In this document: piece by piece, positions 7,166 to 15,370 of the stretch
Layout: the number at the start of each line of letters is the position of its first letter
Numbering within the stretch: position 1 is the first letter of the stretch
NCBI GenBank assembly: GCA_964470025.1
Contig: CAYXZR010000005.1
Coordinates: 1 to 48,613, forward strand
Reading direction: 5' to 3'
DNA length: 48,613 nucleotides
From: CAYXZR01 sp964470025
GTDB lineage: Bacteria; Patescibacteriota; Patescibacteriia; Buchananbacterales; UBA6539
The notes under the pieces: generated by a model
Seen by the model: only the letters and a program-made list of their open reading frames with translations
Database searches by the model: none
Told to the model about the DNA's origin: nothing
Made by a program: the position numbers and the translations under genes

Positions 7166-7579
7166 ATGAAAAAATTACTACTTTGCTTAACTGTTGGATT
7201 TGGTATTTTTACCTTCGGCCTTGCTACAACGCCAGCTCAAGCAGCTATCACAAACAGTATGATTGACGCATTAGAGCCTGTTGCTTTGCCACAAACTGAT
7301 GAGCCAGGCGGAGAAGAGGTCCTCTTGGGACGAATTATTCAATTTTTTCTAAGCGTCTTTGGTATCATCTTTCTTGCGCTAATGATTTACGGTGGCTATA
7401 CCTACATGAAAGCTCAAGGAAGGGAAGAAGAAGTCGATCGTGGAAAAAAAATCATCCAGTCAGCTGTAATTGGTATAATTATTGCTTTTCTAGCATATAG
7501 CATCACCTTCTTCGTCTTAAGTCGATTACCAGGTGCTGGTGGGGTTGGTGACACTCCTTCAGCTGAATCAGAAGAATAA
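7166..7579 (+). CDS. VirB2/TrbC-like pilin paralogue with altered loop
   Basis: A 137-residue pilin-like protein. The signal peptide ends near AQAA (about residue 27). Helix 1 leads into YGGYTYMKAQGREEEVDRGKK, then helix 2 (AYSITFFVLSRL). The loop departs from the family: W becomes Y, T becomes K, N becomes R and K becomes E. The exported end after helix 2 is Gly/Ser/Glu rich. The altered loop may mean a different position in an assembly, or relaxed selection. It is 2 bases from the next gene. Confidence 0.75.
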   Translation: MKKLLLCLTVGFGIFTFGLATTPAQAAITNSMIDALEPVALPQTDEPGGEEVLLGRIIQFFLSVFGIIFLALMIYGGYTYMKAQGREEEVDRGKKIIQSAVIGIIIAFLAYSITFFVLSRLPGAGGVGDTPSAESEE

Positions 7580-7581
7580 AT

Positions 7582-8001
7582 ATGACAAAAAAAATCACAC
7601 TATCAATTCTCTTACTTGTTTCGCTTTTTACCATCCTACCAATTGCTTCAGAGCAGGCAGTTGCGCAAGAAGAAACGACAAACAGTGCTCTTGATAGATT
7701 TCAACGCGTTGGCGAAGGCTTAGGAAAGGAAGAAGAAGAGCCACAGCTTGTTAACCAGATCGGCCTTATTATCAATTTCTTTATTTCAATTCTTGGTGTG
7801 CTTTTCATGATGCAGGCGATCTGGGCTGGCTACACCTGGATGACAGCACACGGCAATGAAGAAAAACTAGGACAAGCTAAGCGTGCACTTAGATCAAGTA
7901 TTATCGGATTTATAATTACCATGTCAGCATACGCACTAAGTATTACTGTTGTATCTCGTATTTCATCAATTGCGAGTCAACAAGTCTCAGAAAGCGAATA
8001 A
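7582..8001 (+). CDS. VirB2/TrbC-like pilin paralogue
   Basis: A 139-residue pilin-like protein. The signal peptide ends near AVAQEE (about residue 29). The exported segment is charged (RVGEGLGKEEEEPQL). Helix 1 contains two Met (FMMQAIWAG) and leads to YTWMTAHGNEEKLGQAKR, with the full W-M-T and N-E-E-K set, then helix 2 (AYALSITVV). A short Ser-rich end follows. It is tightly packed between neighbours (2 and 3 bases). Confidence 0.78.
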   Translation: MTKKITLSILLLVSLFTILPIASEQAVAQEETTNSALDRFQRVGEGLGKEEEEPQLVNQIGLIINFFISILGVLFMMQAIWAGYTWMTAHGNEEKLGQAKRALRSSIIGFIITMSAYALSITVVSRISSIASQQVSESE

Positions 8002-8004
8002 CAT

Positions 8005-8442
8005 ATGTCTTTTTTACACTGTCACCTATCAAAACTATTACTACTAGCTATTCTAGTAGTAAGCGCTATAACAGCAGTTCCAACCACTGCTCAGGAACCA
8101 AGCAATGATCCAAGCGTACTACTCCGAGAAGCTGGACAAAGCTCAGGATTTCAAACCTTTAACGAAGACGAAGAACAAGTTATTGCCTCACGATTTATTG
8201 GTAATGTATACAGATGGTTTGTTTCATTTCTAGGGGTAGTCTTTATGACCTATATTATCTATGGAGGCTACACTTGGATGACCTCATCAGGAAACGAAGA
8301 AAAAGTAGCACGAGCAAAAAAGACAATAGGAAATGGCATATGGGGATTAATTATCATCCTTGCAGCATCCGGATTCCTCTACCTTGTGGATCAAGCTATT
8401 TCTATTGGGGGCAGTCAAAGCGTAGGTGTAGGAGGTAGCTAA
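8005..8442 (+). CDS. VirB2/TrbC-like pilin paralogue
   Basis: A 145-residue pilin-like protein. The N-terminus is less basic than usual (MSFLHCHLSK) but a clear hydrophobic leader follows and ends near TTAQE (about residue 31). The exported part has LLREAGQSSGFQTFNEDEEQ. Helix 1 gives YGGYTWMTSSGNEEKVARAKK, the closest fit to the family consensus, then helix 2 and a Gly/Ser end. It starts 3 bases after the previous stop and ends one base before the next start. Confidence 0.78.
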   Translation: MSFLHCHLSKLLLLAILVVSAITAVPTTAQEPSNDPSVLLREAGQSSGFQTFNEDEEQVIASRFIGNVYRWFVSFLGVVFMTYIIYGGYTWMTSSGNEEKVARAKKTIGNGIWGLIIILAASGFLYLVDQAISIGGSQSVGVGGS

Positions 8443-8443
8443 T

Positions 8444-8860
8444 ATGAAAAAATACCTACTCACAATCGCACTTACACTATCTGCACTAATTGCAGCAGTT
8501 GCCCCACAGACAGTCCTCGCACAAGCAGGTGCACTTAATCAGGAGACATTTGCTGAAAAAGATCAGCAAGATCAAGCATTTATTGAGACCTCTGGCATCC
8601 AGCCAGTGCATATTTCAGTTGTGGTCGCTGCAGTAATTCGAGTCATGCTTACCTTCTTAGGTGTGATTTTTATTTGTTTAATGATTTTTGCTGGCTTTAG
8701 ATGGATGACTTCTGCTGGAAACGAAGAAGCTATTTCAAAAGCAAAACGAATAATGATCGCAGCAATTATTGGTGTCGTAATTGTAATTTTAGCATTTGCT
8801 ATCACCACCTTTGTTTTCGACACAATCCTAAAAGGAAGAAGCAATTATTACAATGTATAA
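8444..8860 (+). CDS. VirB2/TrbC-like pilin paralogue
   Basis: A 138-residue pilin-like protein. The signal peptide ends near VLAQAG (about residue 27). The exported segment is rich in Gln and Asp (FAEKDQQDQAF). Helix 1 leads into FAGFRWMTSAGNEEAISKAKR and helix 2 (AFAITTFVFDTIL). It is the last of the run that starts at 5847; the hairpin that follows at 8866 lacks a T run on this strand and mainly serves the convergent lipoprotein gene. Confidence 0.78.
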   Translation: MKKYLLTIALTLSALIAAVAPQTVLAQAGALNQETFAEKDQQDQAFIETSGIQPVHISVVVAAVIRVMLTFLGVIFICLMIFAGFRWMTSAGNEEAISKAKRIMIAAIIGVVIVILAFAITTFVFDTILKGRSNYYNV

Positions 8861-8890
8861 AAAAACCCTGTCTTTTTGTTAAAGACAGGG
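8861..8890 (-). terminator. Terminator of the lipoprotein gene
   Basis: CCCTGTCTTT (8866-8875) and AAAGACAGGG (8881-8890) form a ten-pair stem. On the minus strand it is followed by a T run; on the plus strand it is not. Confidence 0.8.
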
Positions 8891-8896
8891 CAATAC

Positions 8897-9316
8897 TCAT
8901 CTCCTCAAGTAGCGTGGTATTGGGTACACTCCTCCATGGTATGGGTACACCCAACTTGTAATAATTGGCTCTGTAAGCTCATCATCGCCCAGAAGTAAAC
9001 CGACATCCAGTAGGGTGTCGTTTTCTGTTTTATCAATATAGAGCTTATCTCGGCCTGACAATCCAGTAATCCTACCTGCAGTAGCAGTTGCTTTTTTCTG
9101 CTGAGTACAAACAAGATTATAGTGCCCACGACCCAAGGAAATTTCCTTATACGAGCCTTTAGGCACAAAGACGTAGGCATAGTCACAATCTCCGTAGAAG
9201 GCGATCGTAACGTCATGATTGGTGGGATTCACCACGATACCAGTCTGAGCTTGGTAGTTGTGACATGCACAACCAGTACAAAAGACAAAGAGCAGACAAC
9301 ACACAAGAAATTTCAT
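8897..9316 (-). CDS. Small lipoprotein of unknown function inside the pilin array
   Basis: A 139-residue exported protein. The leader MKFLVCCLLFVFCTGC carries a lipobox (FCTGC, Cys16), with a second Cys two residues later. The mature part begins with a beta-rich stretch (QAQTGIVVNPTNHDVTIAFYG) followed by YAYVFVPKG, of the kind seen in small immunoglobulin-like domains. I do not recognise a family. It runs against the pilins, with its own TTGACA promoter, an AAAAAAGGAG ribosome binding site before ATG and its own terminator. It may be a separate insertion into the array, or an outer-face partner of the pilins. Confidence 0.65.
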   Translation of the reverse strand: MKFLVCCLLFVFCTGCACHNYQAQTGIVVNPTNHDVTIAFYGDCDYAYVFVPKGSYKEISLGRGHYNLVCTQQKKATATAGRITGLSGRDKLYIDKTENDTLLDVGLLLGDDELTEPIITSWVYPYHGGVYPIPRYLRR

Positions 9317-9349
9317 CGATAGCTCCTTTTTTGGTGTATTGAATCAATA

Positions 9350-9378
9350 AGACTACATAAAAAAGGCTCTTTTGTCAA
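9350..9378 (-). promoter_or_regulatory. Promoter of the lipoprotein gene
   Basis: On the minus strand, TTGACA (9378-9373), a 17-base spacer and TAGTCT (9355-9350). Its -35 box overlaps that of the divergent pilin promoter. Confidence 0.65.
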
Positions 9379-9398
9379 CCCACAAAAAATGCTATACT
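9372..9398 (+). promoter_or_regulatory. Extended -10 promoter of pilin 9409
   Basis: TTGTCA (9372-9377), a 15-base spacer and TGC-TATACT (TATACT 9393-9398). The short spacer is offset by the extended TGN motif. Start codon 9409 is only 10 bases downstream, so the leader is very short. Confidence 0.6.
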
Positions 9399-9408
9399 TG
9401 ATAATAAT

Positions 9409-9828
9409 ATGAAATACCTACTTACATCCCTACTGCTACTATGTATGGCGCCACAAGCCTTTGCGCTAGTGAGCGATCAGTCACGATTCGATGAAAGCGA
9501 CCTCAGACTACCTGGCGCAGACTTGCAGCTAGATATTGAAGAGGGCTCACGACCTATCGCTTCAATTTACTCACCTGGATTATTCGGCAGTGACCTATCG
9601 CTTCAAGAACGAATGATTAACCTTATTATTTTTGCACTCACCTTTTTAGGAATCATTTTCATCATCATGATCATCTATGCGGGATTTCTATGGATGACCT
9701 CGGGAGGAAGTGAAGATAAAATCTCAAAAGCAAGAAAAATAATAATAAGATCAATTATAGGTGTTGCAATCATTCTACTTGCCTATGCAATAACCATCTT
9801 TGTTATAAATTTATTTCTTGATACCTAA
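9409..9828 (+). CDS. VirB2/TrbC-like pilin paralogue
   Basis: A 139-residue pilin-like protein. The signal peptide ends near AFALV (about residue 20). The exported region is the longest of the standard copies and acidic (FDESDLRLPGADLQ). Helix 1 ends in YAG, then FLWMTSGGSEDKISKARK and helix 2 (AYAITIFVINLFL). The loop has SED where most have NEE. It is transcribed from its own promoter, divergent from the lipoprotein gene, with almost no 5' leader, and is followed 4 bases later by the last copy. Confidence 0.78.
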   Translation: MKYLLTSLLLLCMAPQAFALVSDQSRFDESDLRLPGADLQLDIEEGSRPIASIYSPGLFGSDLSLQERMINLIIFALTFLGIIFIIMIIYAGFLWMTSGGSEDKISKARKIIIRSIIGVAIILLAYAITIFVINLFLDT

Positions 9829-9832
9829 CCAC

Positions 9833-10258
9833 ATGAAAAAAGTAGCACTACATTTCGCTTTATCTCTATTTATTTGCAGTATTTTTATCCCGTTCACCCC
9901 TGCATATGGATTAATAACTACCAGCGAAAGAACTGATGTTTCAACAGGAGAAGATGTAGAATTTAACTTAACTCCGCTCAAAGACCTATATGATCCAGTT
10001 GGTGATGTAGACGATGTTCCGTTTATCAAAAAAATATTTGACTACATCCGAGCAATTTTAGGTTTTCTAGCAATTATTTTTATTGCACTCATGATTTACG
10101 CTGGATACCTATGGCTAACCGCAGGAGGTAACGATGAACAAGCAAGTAAGGCCCGCCGCGTCATATCTGCTGCAATTATTGGAATTGCCATCATTCTATT
10201 TTCATACATGATCACCATATTTGTTTTTCGTGGTGCACTAAATGCAGCTGGATATTAA
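9833..10258 (+). CDS. VirB2/TrbC-like pilin paralogue
   Basis: The last pilin copy, 141 residues from ATG 9833; an upstream TTG (9818) inside the previous gene is in frame but less likely. The signal peptide ends near PAYGL (about residue 24). The exported part is acidic (KDLYDPVGDVDDV). Helix 1 gives YAGYLWLTAGGNDEQASKARR and then helix 2 (YMITIFVF). W-M-T is here W-L-T and NEEK is NDEQ. It is followed 9 bases later by the DUF2079 gene, probably in one transcript. Confidence 0.76.
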   Translation: MKKVALHFALSLFICSIFIPFTPAYGLITTSERTDVSTGEDVEFNLTPLKDLYDPVGDVDDVPFIKKIFDYIRAILGFLAIIFIALMIYAGYLWLTAGGNDEQASKARRVISAAIIGIAIILFSYMITIFVFRGALNAAGY

Positions 10259-10267
10259 ACAGCTACA

Positions 10268-12127
10268 ATGAAGGGCAATAAAAATAACTTAATCGTAATT
10301 ATAGCAATTGCGCTATACTGTATCGTATTTTGTACAATTACGATTCTCAAGTACACACAATTTGGATACAACGGGCTAGATCTGGCAATAATTAACCAGG
10401 TTTTTTTTACTACTGCGCATGGAGCGCCTTTTTCATCAAGTATCCATCCACCAAGCTACCTAGGTGACCATGTCACACCAATCGTACTCCTACTTGCTCC
10501 GCTATACGGTATTTTTGACAGTCCAATTTTTTTACTTATTATTCAAACCATCGCCCTTGCAGCTGCAGCCTGGCCACTATTTTTAATTGCACAAAAAATA
10601 CTACCAAAAAAACTACACATCATCCCCTCTCTTGTTTGGCTAGTTAATCCATTTGTTCATAATATAAACTTATTCGAGTTTCACTTTCTTGCGCTATTAC
10701 CTTTAGTAATATTTTTTTTAGTCTACTATTACAAAGAAAAAAAATTCCTACCATACTGCACTTTCCTAGTAGCAGCCTTACTAATCAGAGAGGATGTCTT
10801 TCTGATTCTCATTGCAATAGCAATAATTGCGCTAATTGAAAAAAGATCAATAAAATGGTGGCTCACACCATGTGCCCTGGGGATTGGTTGGTTTGCAATA
10901 GCATTAAGCATAAGTAAAATTTTCTCGGTTACAGGTGCCTACAAATTTTTACTTTACTACGCATGGGCCGGCAATTCTACATCAGAGATCATTAAAACAA
11001 TCATCACTCAACCCTGGCTGCTAATACCAAAAATAATAAGCATAGGAAGTATTGTTGTAGTATTTGCATTACTTATGCCCATTGCTTTTACTGCACTAAG
11101 AAGACCCAAGTATTTACTGCTATCAGCACCAAATTTCATCCAACTAACAACTGGCACTAATTGGCAATGGCTTACTATGATACTTTTTACTCAGTATAGT
11201 GCCATGCTGCTGCCAGGTGTATTTATTGCTGGCATACATGGAGTAAGCACTATTATAGAGAGACTAAAAAATTCAAAGCACAAAAAACACTTACCGCTAG
11301 CCGGTCTACTAGCTAGCACATCTGTAGTATATGGATCAGTCATGCTTGGCCCTCTGCCTCAGGTGGCAACACAATTAAGTATCACTGAAGAAAGTAAAAG
11401 TCAGTGGCAACTCATAGAGAGCATACCAGACAATGCACATGTTGCCAGCGGATACAGCACACTTGCCCCGCTTTCATCGCGTCATCAGACTGCATCACTT
11501 CAGTATGTGTTCTTAAATGGACTTCAATTTCTGGGCTCAGACTATTCTCTGCCCAGTAGCACCGAATATCTAGTTGTTAATGACAATGACCTACTAACAT
11601 ATCAGCTTCAGTTCAAAAATAATAGCATCTATCAAGATCGATACAATCAAAGCAGATCGGGTTGGAATCAAATTATAGAACAATTCAACCTAAAAAAACG
11701 AGTTGGAAATCTTTCATTGTATCAAAAAAATTATCAACCAGAACTCACCTTTATTTCATTCAAAGAGCCGAGTGATCAAGTATTACAAAAAATAAACGAG
11801 ATAAGCATAACAAGCATATCAAAAAAATCAAGCGATCTTGTACTTAGCTGGCAAGCCACTGAAACACTAAAGCATGATTACTTTCTTGAAATAAGCACCG
11901 ATAAAACAAAAAGATATATACATCTAAGTTATGGAAATATTCCATACGAGAAATGGCCCATCGATAAAGCTGTTGAGATAACATACACTTTAACAGAAGA
12001 AGAAAAATCAAACTCTATAAATATATCGCTAGTGCATAACATCAAGGGTGGAATTGAGCTAGATACAAAGCGATCAATTACAGACTTTATAGACAGTCAA
12101 CAAAAATATCCTATTGTAATGGAGTAA
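10268..12127 (+). CDS. DUF2079 multi-pass membrane protein
   Basis: A 619-residue protein with about ten hydrophobic helices in the first 380 residues and a soluble C-terminal part. The N-terminal pattern matches DUF2079: FGYNGLDLAIINQVFF (about 33-48) and LGDHVTPIVLLLAPLY (about 65-80), with acidic residues outside the first helix, as in GT-C membrane glycosyltransferases. The family has no proven reaction. Later come the NPFVHNINLFEFHF and LIREDVFL stretches. It follows the last pilin by 9 bases and its 3' end overlaps that of the convergent glycosyltransferase operon by 17 bases. Confidence 0.75.
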   Translation: MKGNKNNLIVIIAIALYCIVFCTITILKYTQFGYNGLDLAIINQVFFTTAHGAPFSSSIHPPSYLGDHVTPIVLLLAPLYGIFDSPIFLLIIQTIALAAAAWPLFLIAQKILPKKLHIIPSLVWLVNPFVHNINLFEFHFLALLPLVIFFLVYYYKEKKFLPYCTFLVAALLIREDVFLILIAIAIIALIEKRSIKWWLTPCALGIGWFAIALSISKIFSVTGAYKFLLYYAWAGNSTSEIIKTIITQPWLLIPKIISIGSIVVVFALLMPIAFTALRRPKYLLLSAPNFIQLTTGTNWQWLTMILFTQYSAMLLPGVFIAGIHGVSTIIERLKNSKHKKHLPLAGLLASTSVVYGSVMLGPLPQVATQLSITEESKSQWQLIESIPDNAHVASGYSTLAPLSSRHQTASLQYVFLNGLQFLGSDYSLPSSTEYLVVNDNDLLTYQLQFKNNSIYQDRYNQSRSGWNQIIEQFNLKKRVGNLSLYQKNYQPELTFISFKEPSDQVLQKINEISITSISKKSSDLVLSWQATETLKHDYFLEISTDKTKRYIHLSYGNIPYEKWPIDKAVEITYTLTEEEKSNSINISLVHNIKGGIELDTKRSITDFIDSQQKYPIVME

Positions 12128-13739
12128 CAGCAAAAAGTTGCACATCACCTTCAATAAATACTAGTTCAAATGGCAAATCTTCTACCACAAACGACAATTC
12201 AGAAGTCAAAAATAAATAAGTAATATTATTTCGAAGTAAAAAATCATAGGCAACCATACCTTTTCCACTTGATAGCAACTCTAATACATATCCATAAATA
12301 TGTCGCTTAATCTCAGGAGCTACTGTTTCGTGCTCATGCGCATAATACACCGACTTACCAGTATAACCGGGCACAAAAAGTGATACATGATTTGGAGCAA
12401 GGACCACACCATCAGACAAAGGACGTAGTTTTTCAAACGCAGAAAGATAATTGCTATTCAGATAAAGCAGTTCTTTTGTTTCACCAGGGTGCTGAGTAAA
12501 TAAATACACATCTCTTGTAAACGCAAAAAGTGGCGTTACACCAAATATCAAAATTATCATAAACCACCATACATGAAGTTGTGATAACAATCTCTGAAAT
12601 CTCTCCTTTTGATAAATACTCAAACCTAAAATTAAAAACATTGAAAGTGCCAACTGCATCCCCTGTACATACCTGCTTTGAAATTGCACCGGTGAAGATA
12701 ACAACAACAAACTAGCCATCAACCAACACAGCAACCATACACCTGCGCTATTGAGGCGATGTTGCAAAAAAAGCTTAACCGCATAGTAGAAGCCGCACAA
12801 AAGACCACCAAAACCAATAAAAATAAATAGCCAGTCAGGAGCTGGCGTTACATTCTGGGTTGCGCGCACTAAAATAACCTCATTCTGACGTAGTAGCCAT
12901 ACATGATACAAGGCTGAAGGTACTGAAATTAAAAAAAACAAAAAACCATATAGTACGTATTTCCAATTAATTGATTTACTCCTCAAGGTATCAATAACCA
13001 CATACAGCAAAATCGCCCCATATAACACTGGTACATAATACGGATGAAACTGAAACAAAATCATTGCCGAAAACCCTGCGAAAACTATGTTAGACAACCT
13101 ATAATTAGCAAAGCCAGATGCAAGCAGTAAAAACACTACCAAAGTAAGTGTAAGTGATGCAATAAAATGAGAACTTTGAAATAAGGTAAAAAATACACTA
13201 GCCTCAGACATCCACACATCAATTGGCCAATTATACGCTGCCGTATTATATACATCTATGGTATTAAAAAATGGAATAACATATACACCGACACCTGCAG
13301 AAAATAAACTAAAAATAAAAGCTGTCCTACGAAGTGCTATAGCAGAAAAAATATAAGAAGTAAAAAAGTAAAGCATAAAACAAAAAACAGGAATCATTAA
13401 AATTCTAGATAGATGAAATGCTAAAGCAGGAGACAAGGAAAAAAGATTACCAATAAAAGCAACTATAAACCACCAGACATTAAATGTCCCAATAGATTGC
13501 ATCTCAGCAGTAAATAAATCCTTAACCGCTAGTGCACCATTTTGTAATTGAAAAATATAAGAGTAATAGACAGGAATATCTCCAGGTGTAATTGCATGTA
13601 AACCAAGATACGACAAACCTTCAGGTGTGAAGTACCAGCCTATTAAATATGGAAGAGTCGTTATCAGTATAATTAAAAAAGACATCGCCCATACGATACG
13701 AAACTCTTTTTCTAAAAATTTTACTAAAAAATCCTTCAT
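12111..13739 (-). CDS. GT-C-like membrane protein (paralogue of the next gene)
   Basis: A 542-residue protein with about twelve helices and a short soluble C-terminal part. It shares its plan and key stretches with the 541-residue protein upstream: DIPVYYSYIFQLQNG after helix 1 and NWPIDVWMSEASVFFTL further on, with HFIASL. An acidic residue just after the first helix and a C-terminal exported domain are usual for GT-C enzymes that use polyprenyl-phosphate sugars. No named family is recognised. It is the last gene of the minus-strand operon; its start overlaps the stop of the paralogue by 4 bases. No terminator is visible at its 3' end. Confidence 0.6.
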   Translation of the reverse strand: MKDFLVKFLEKEFRIVWAMSFLIILITTLPYLIGWYFTPEGLSYLGLHAITPGDIPVYYSYIFQLQNGALAVKDLFTAEMQSIGTFNVWWFIVAFIGNLFSLSPALAFHLSRILMIPVFCFMLYFFTSYIFSAIALRRTAFIFSLFSAGVGVYVIPFFNTIDVYNTAAYNWPIDVWMSEASVFFTLFQSSHFIASLTLTLVVFLLLASGFANYRLSNIVFAGFSAMILFQFHPYYVPVLYGAILLYVVIDTLRSKSINWKYVLYGFLFFLISVPSALYHVWLLRQNEVILVRATQNVTPAPDWLFIFIGFGGLLCGFYYAVKLFLQHRLNSAGVWLLCWLMASLLLLSSPVQFQSRYVQGMQLALSMFLILGLSIYQKERFQRLLSQLHVWWFMIILIFGVTPLFAFTRDVYLFTQHPGETKELLYLNSNYLSAFEKLRPLSDGVVLAPNHVSLFVPGYTGKSVYYAHEHETVAPEIKRHIYGYVLELLSSGKGMVAYDFLLRNNITYLFLTSELSFVVEDLPFELVFIEGDVQLFAVTPLQ

Positions 13740-15361
13740 AAAACCTTATAAACAAAGACTTCATCACTCTGATAAATAAGCTCCAGGTACTCTTTATTGG
13801 CTGGCAAATACTCACCCAGCGATTGCTCTGCTGGTCCCCAAAAAAGATGAGTTATGTTATTCCGATGCAGAAAATCTAGATCTCTCTGCACTTCACGATT
13901 TCTAGAAAAAAACCACGCCACCTCTTCTTGACGCTCTTGAAAAAATGGGGTCTCCACTCCATGACCAACATACACTGTCTTGCCAGAGTAAGCTGGCAAA
14001 ATATTAATCAAACTACTGGAAGAGTTAAAAACGACAATCTCTTGATCAAGTGAATGTAAAAAATCAGCAGCAGCCACAATATCTTCATCAACATAGGCTA
14101 TCCCTCGATGATCGAAATAAATATACACCTGTGACGCTATTTGAAATAATGTTGCACCAGTAAGCATGATAATAGCAATGGATACAATAACACTTTTCCA
14201 ATACAATCTTAAAGAGTCATACCACTTCTTGAGCTCTGGTAATAAGTATAGCGCTGAAAGAACAACAACCACGTGCAAACCAGCAGTCATACGGCGCTGA
14301 TAATCAACTGGAAAATATATAATTAAGATATGCACTACGAGCCAAACAAATAAAAACTGATGTTCTACTGAAAGCACTCTTTTTAACGATTTCCATAGCG
14401 CGATCAAAGCAACAATTCCCAAAATACCGTAACTAAAAAATGTTATCCAAACAGGTGTTGTAAAAGTTAAGTTTTGCAAAGCTCGAATTTGAGTTACCCA
14501 ATCAAATCGCAATAAGTACAGGTAGTAAACAATGGAAGGCAATGAAAGAAATAAAATTATCAAACCGTGGGAAAAATAAGCCACTGGAAACTTTTTACTT
14601 CTAATCCAGGATACTACCCCGTAACACAGCAGCACTGAATAAACACTAATGACATGAAAGGGATGAAAAGAAAAAAGCAACAAAGCACAGCAACCTGCAA
14701 TGATACTAGCCACATATTTTTGAGTCTTCATAAAAGATATTGTTGCCCAAAAAATTCCAAGTAATAAAAGCAGAGATACAATAAAATGAGGTGAGGTATA
14801 CAAAGTTAAAAAAGTAATCGACTCTGGAACCCATAAATCCATTGGCCAGTTAAACACCCCGTTCTCGTAGTTACCAGGATATCGTACAATTCTATCTAAC
14901 AACAAAAAGCCTGCACCTGAAGAAAAAAGTAATAATATCAAGCCAAGCATCTTATCTCGAATGCTATTATAAAAAATACCAACAAAGCGATATAGAAAAA
15001 TGATCGCCACTGGTATTAATAACAGCCTAAAAACCACAAAAGACCATTCTGGGCTAAGCGAAGTAATTCGAGCAAACCATCCTACCACAAGCCAGAAAGA
15101 ACTTAAAAATACCACATGGCCATCAGGAGAAAATAAATTACGAAATAGAAACTCACCATCCTTAGCCTGCAAAATATAGGAATAGTACACAAACCAGTCA
15201 TTAACTGCGGTAAACTGAGTAAAAGTAAATACACTCCCCTCTGGACGAACAGCCAACCCATATAATAATGGCAAAATGCTAAGAAGCTCAAATACAACAA
15301 TGCATAATAATAAAAATCGCCACTCTGACCTACTAAAAAGATTTTTTAAATAAGTAAACAT
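13736..15361 (-). CDS. GT-C-like membrane protein
   Basis: A 541-residue multi-pass protein. DWFVYYSYILQAKDGEF follows the first helix and NWPMDLWVPESITFLTLY with SPHFIVSL comes in the middle, both shared with the downstream copy, so the two arose by tandem duplication and then diverged widely. The last 100 residues are soluble and contain AYSGKTVYVGHG, mirrored in the copy by GYTGKSVYYAHE. Membrane glycosyltransferase acting outside the membrane is the best guess. It starts 9 bases after the gene at 15371. Confidence 0.6.
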   Translation of the reverse strand: MFTYLKNLFSRSEWRFLLLCIVVFELLSILPLLYGLAVRPEGSVFTFTQFTAVNDWFVYYSYILQAKDGEFLFRNLFSPDGHVVFLSSFWLVVGWFARITSLSPEWSFVVFRLLLIPVAIIFLYRFVGIFYNSIRDKMLGLILLLFSSGAGFLLLDRIVRYPGNYENGVFNWPMDLWVPESITFLTLYTSPHFIVSLLLLLGIFWATISFMKTQKYVASIIAGCCALLLFSFHPFHVISVYSVLLCYGVVSWIRSKKFPVAYFSHGLIILFLSLPSIVYYLYLLRFDWVTQIRALQNLTFTTPVWITFFSYGILGIVALIALWKSLKRVLSVEHQFLFVWLVVHILIIYFPVDYQRRMTAGLHVVVVLSALYLLPELKKWYDSLRLYWKSVIVSIAIIMLTGATLFQIASQVYIYFDHRGIAYVDEDIVAAADFLHSLDQEIVVFNSSSSLINILPAYSGKTVYVGHGVETPFFQERQEEVAWFFSRNREVQRDLDFLHRNNITHLFWGPAEQSLGEYLPANKEYLELIYQSDEVFVYKVL

Positions 15362-15370
15362 GTAGTTACC

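Noticed and set aside
4736..10258. Pilin array as type IV pilins or pseudopilins
   Set aside because: No prepilin-peptidase motif (Gly followed by Phe and Glu at +5) is present; leaders are ordinary signal peptides and each protein has a second helix.
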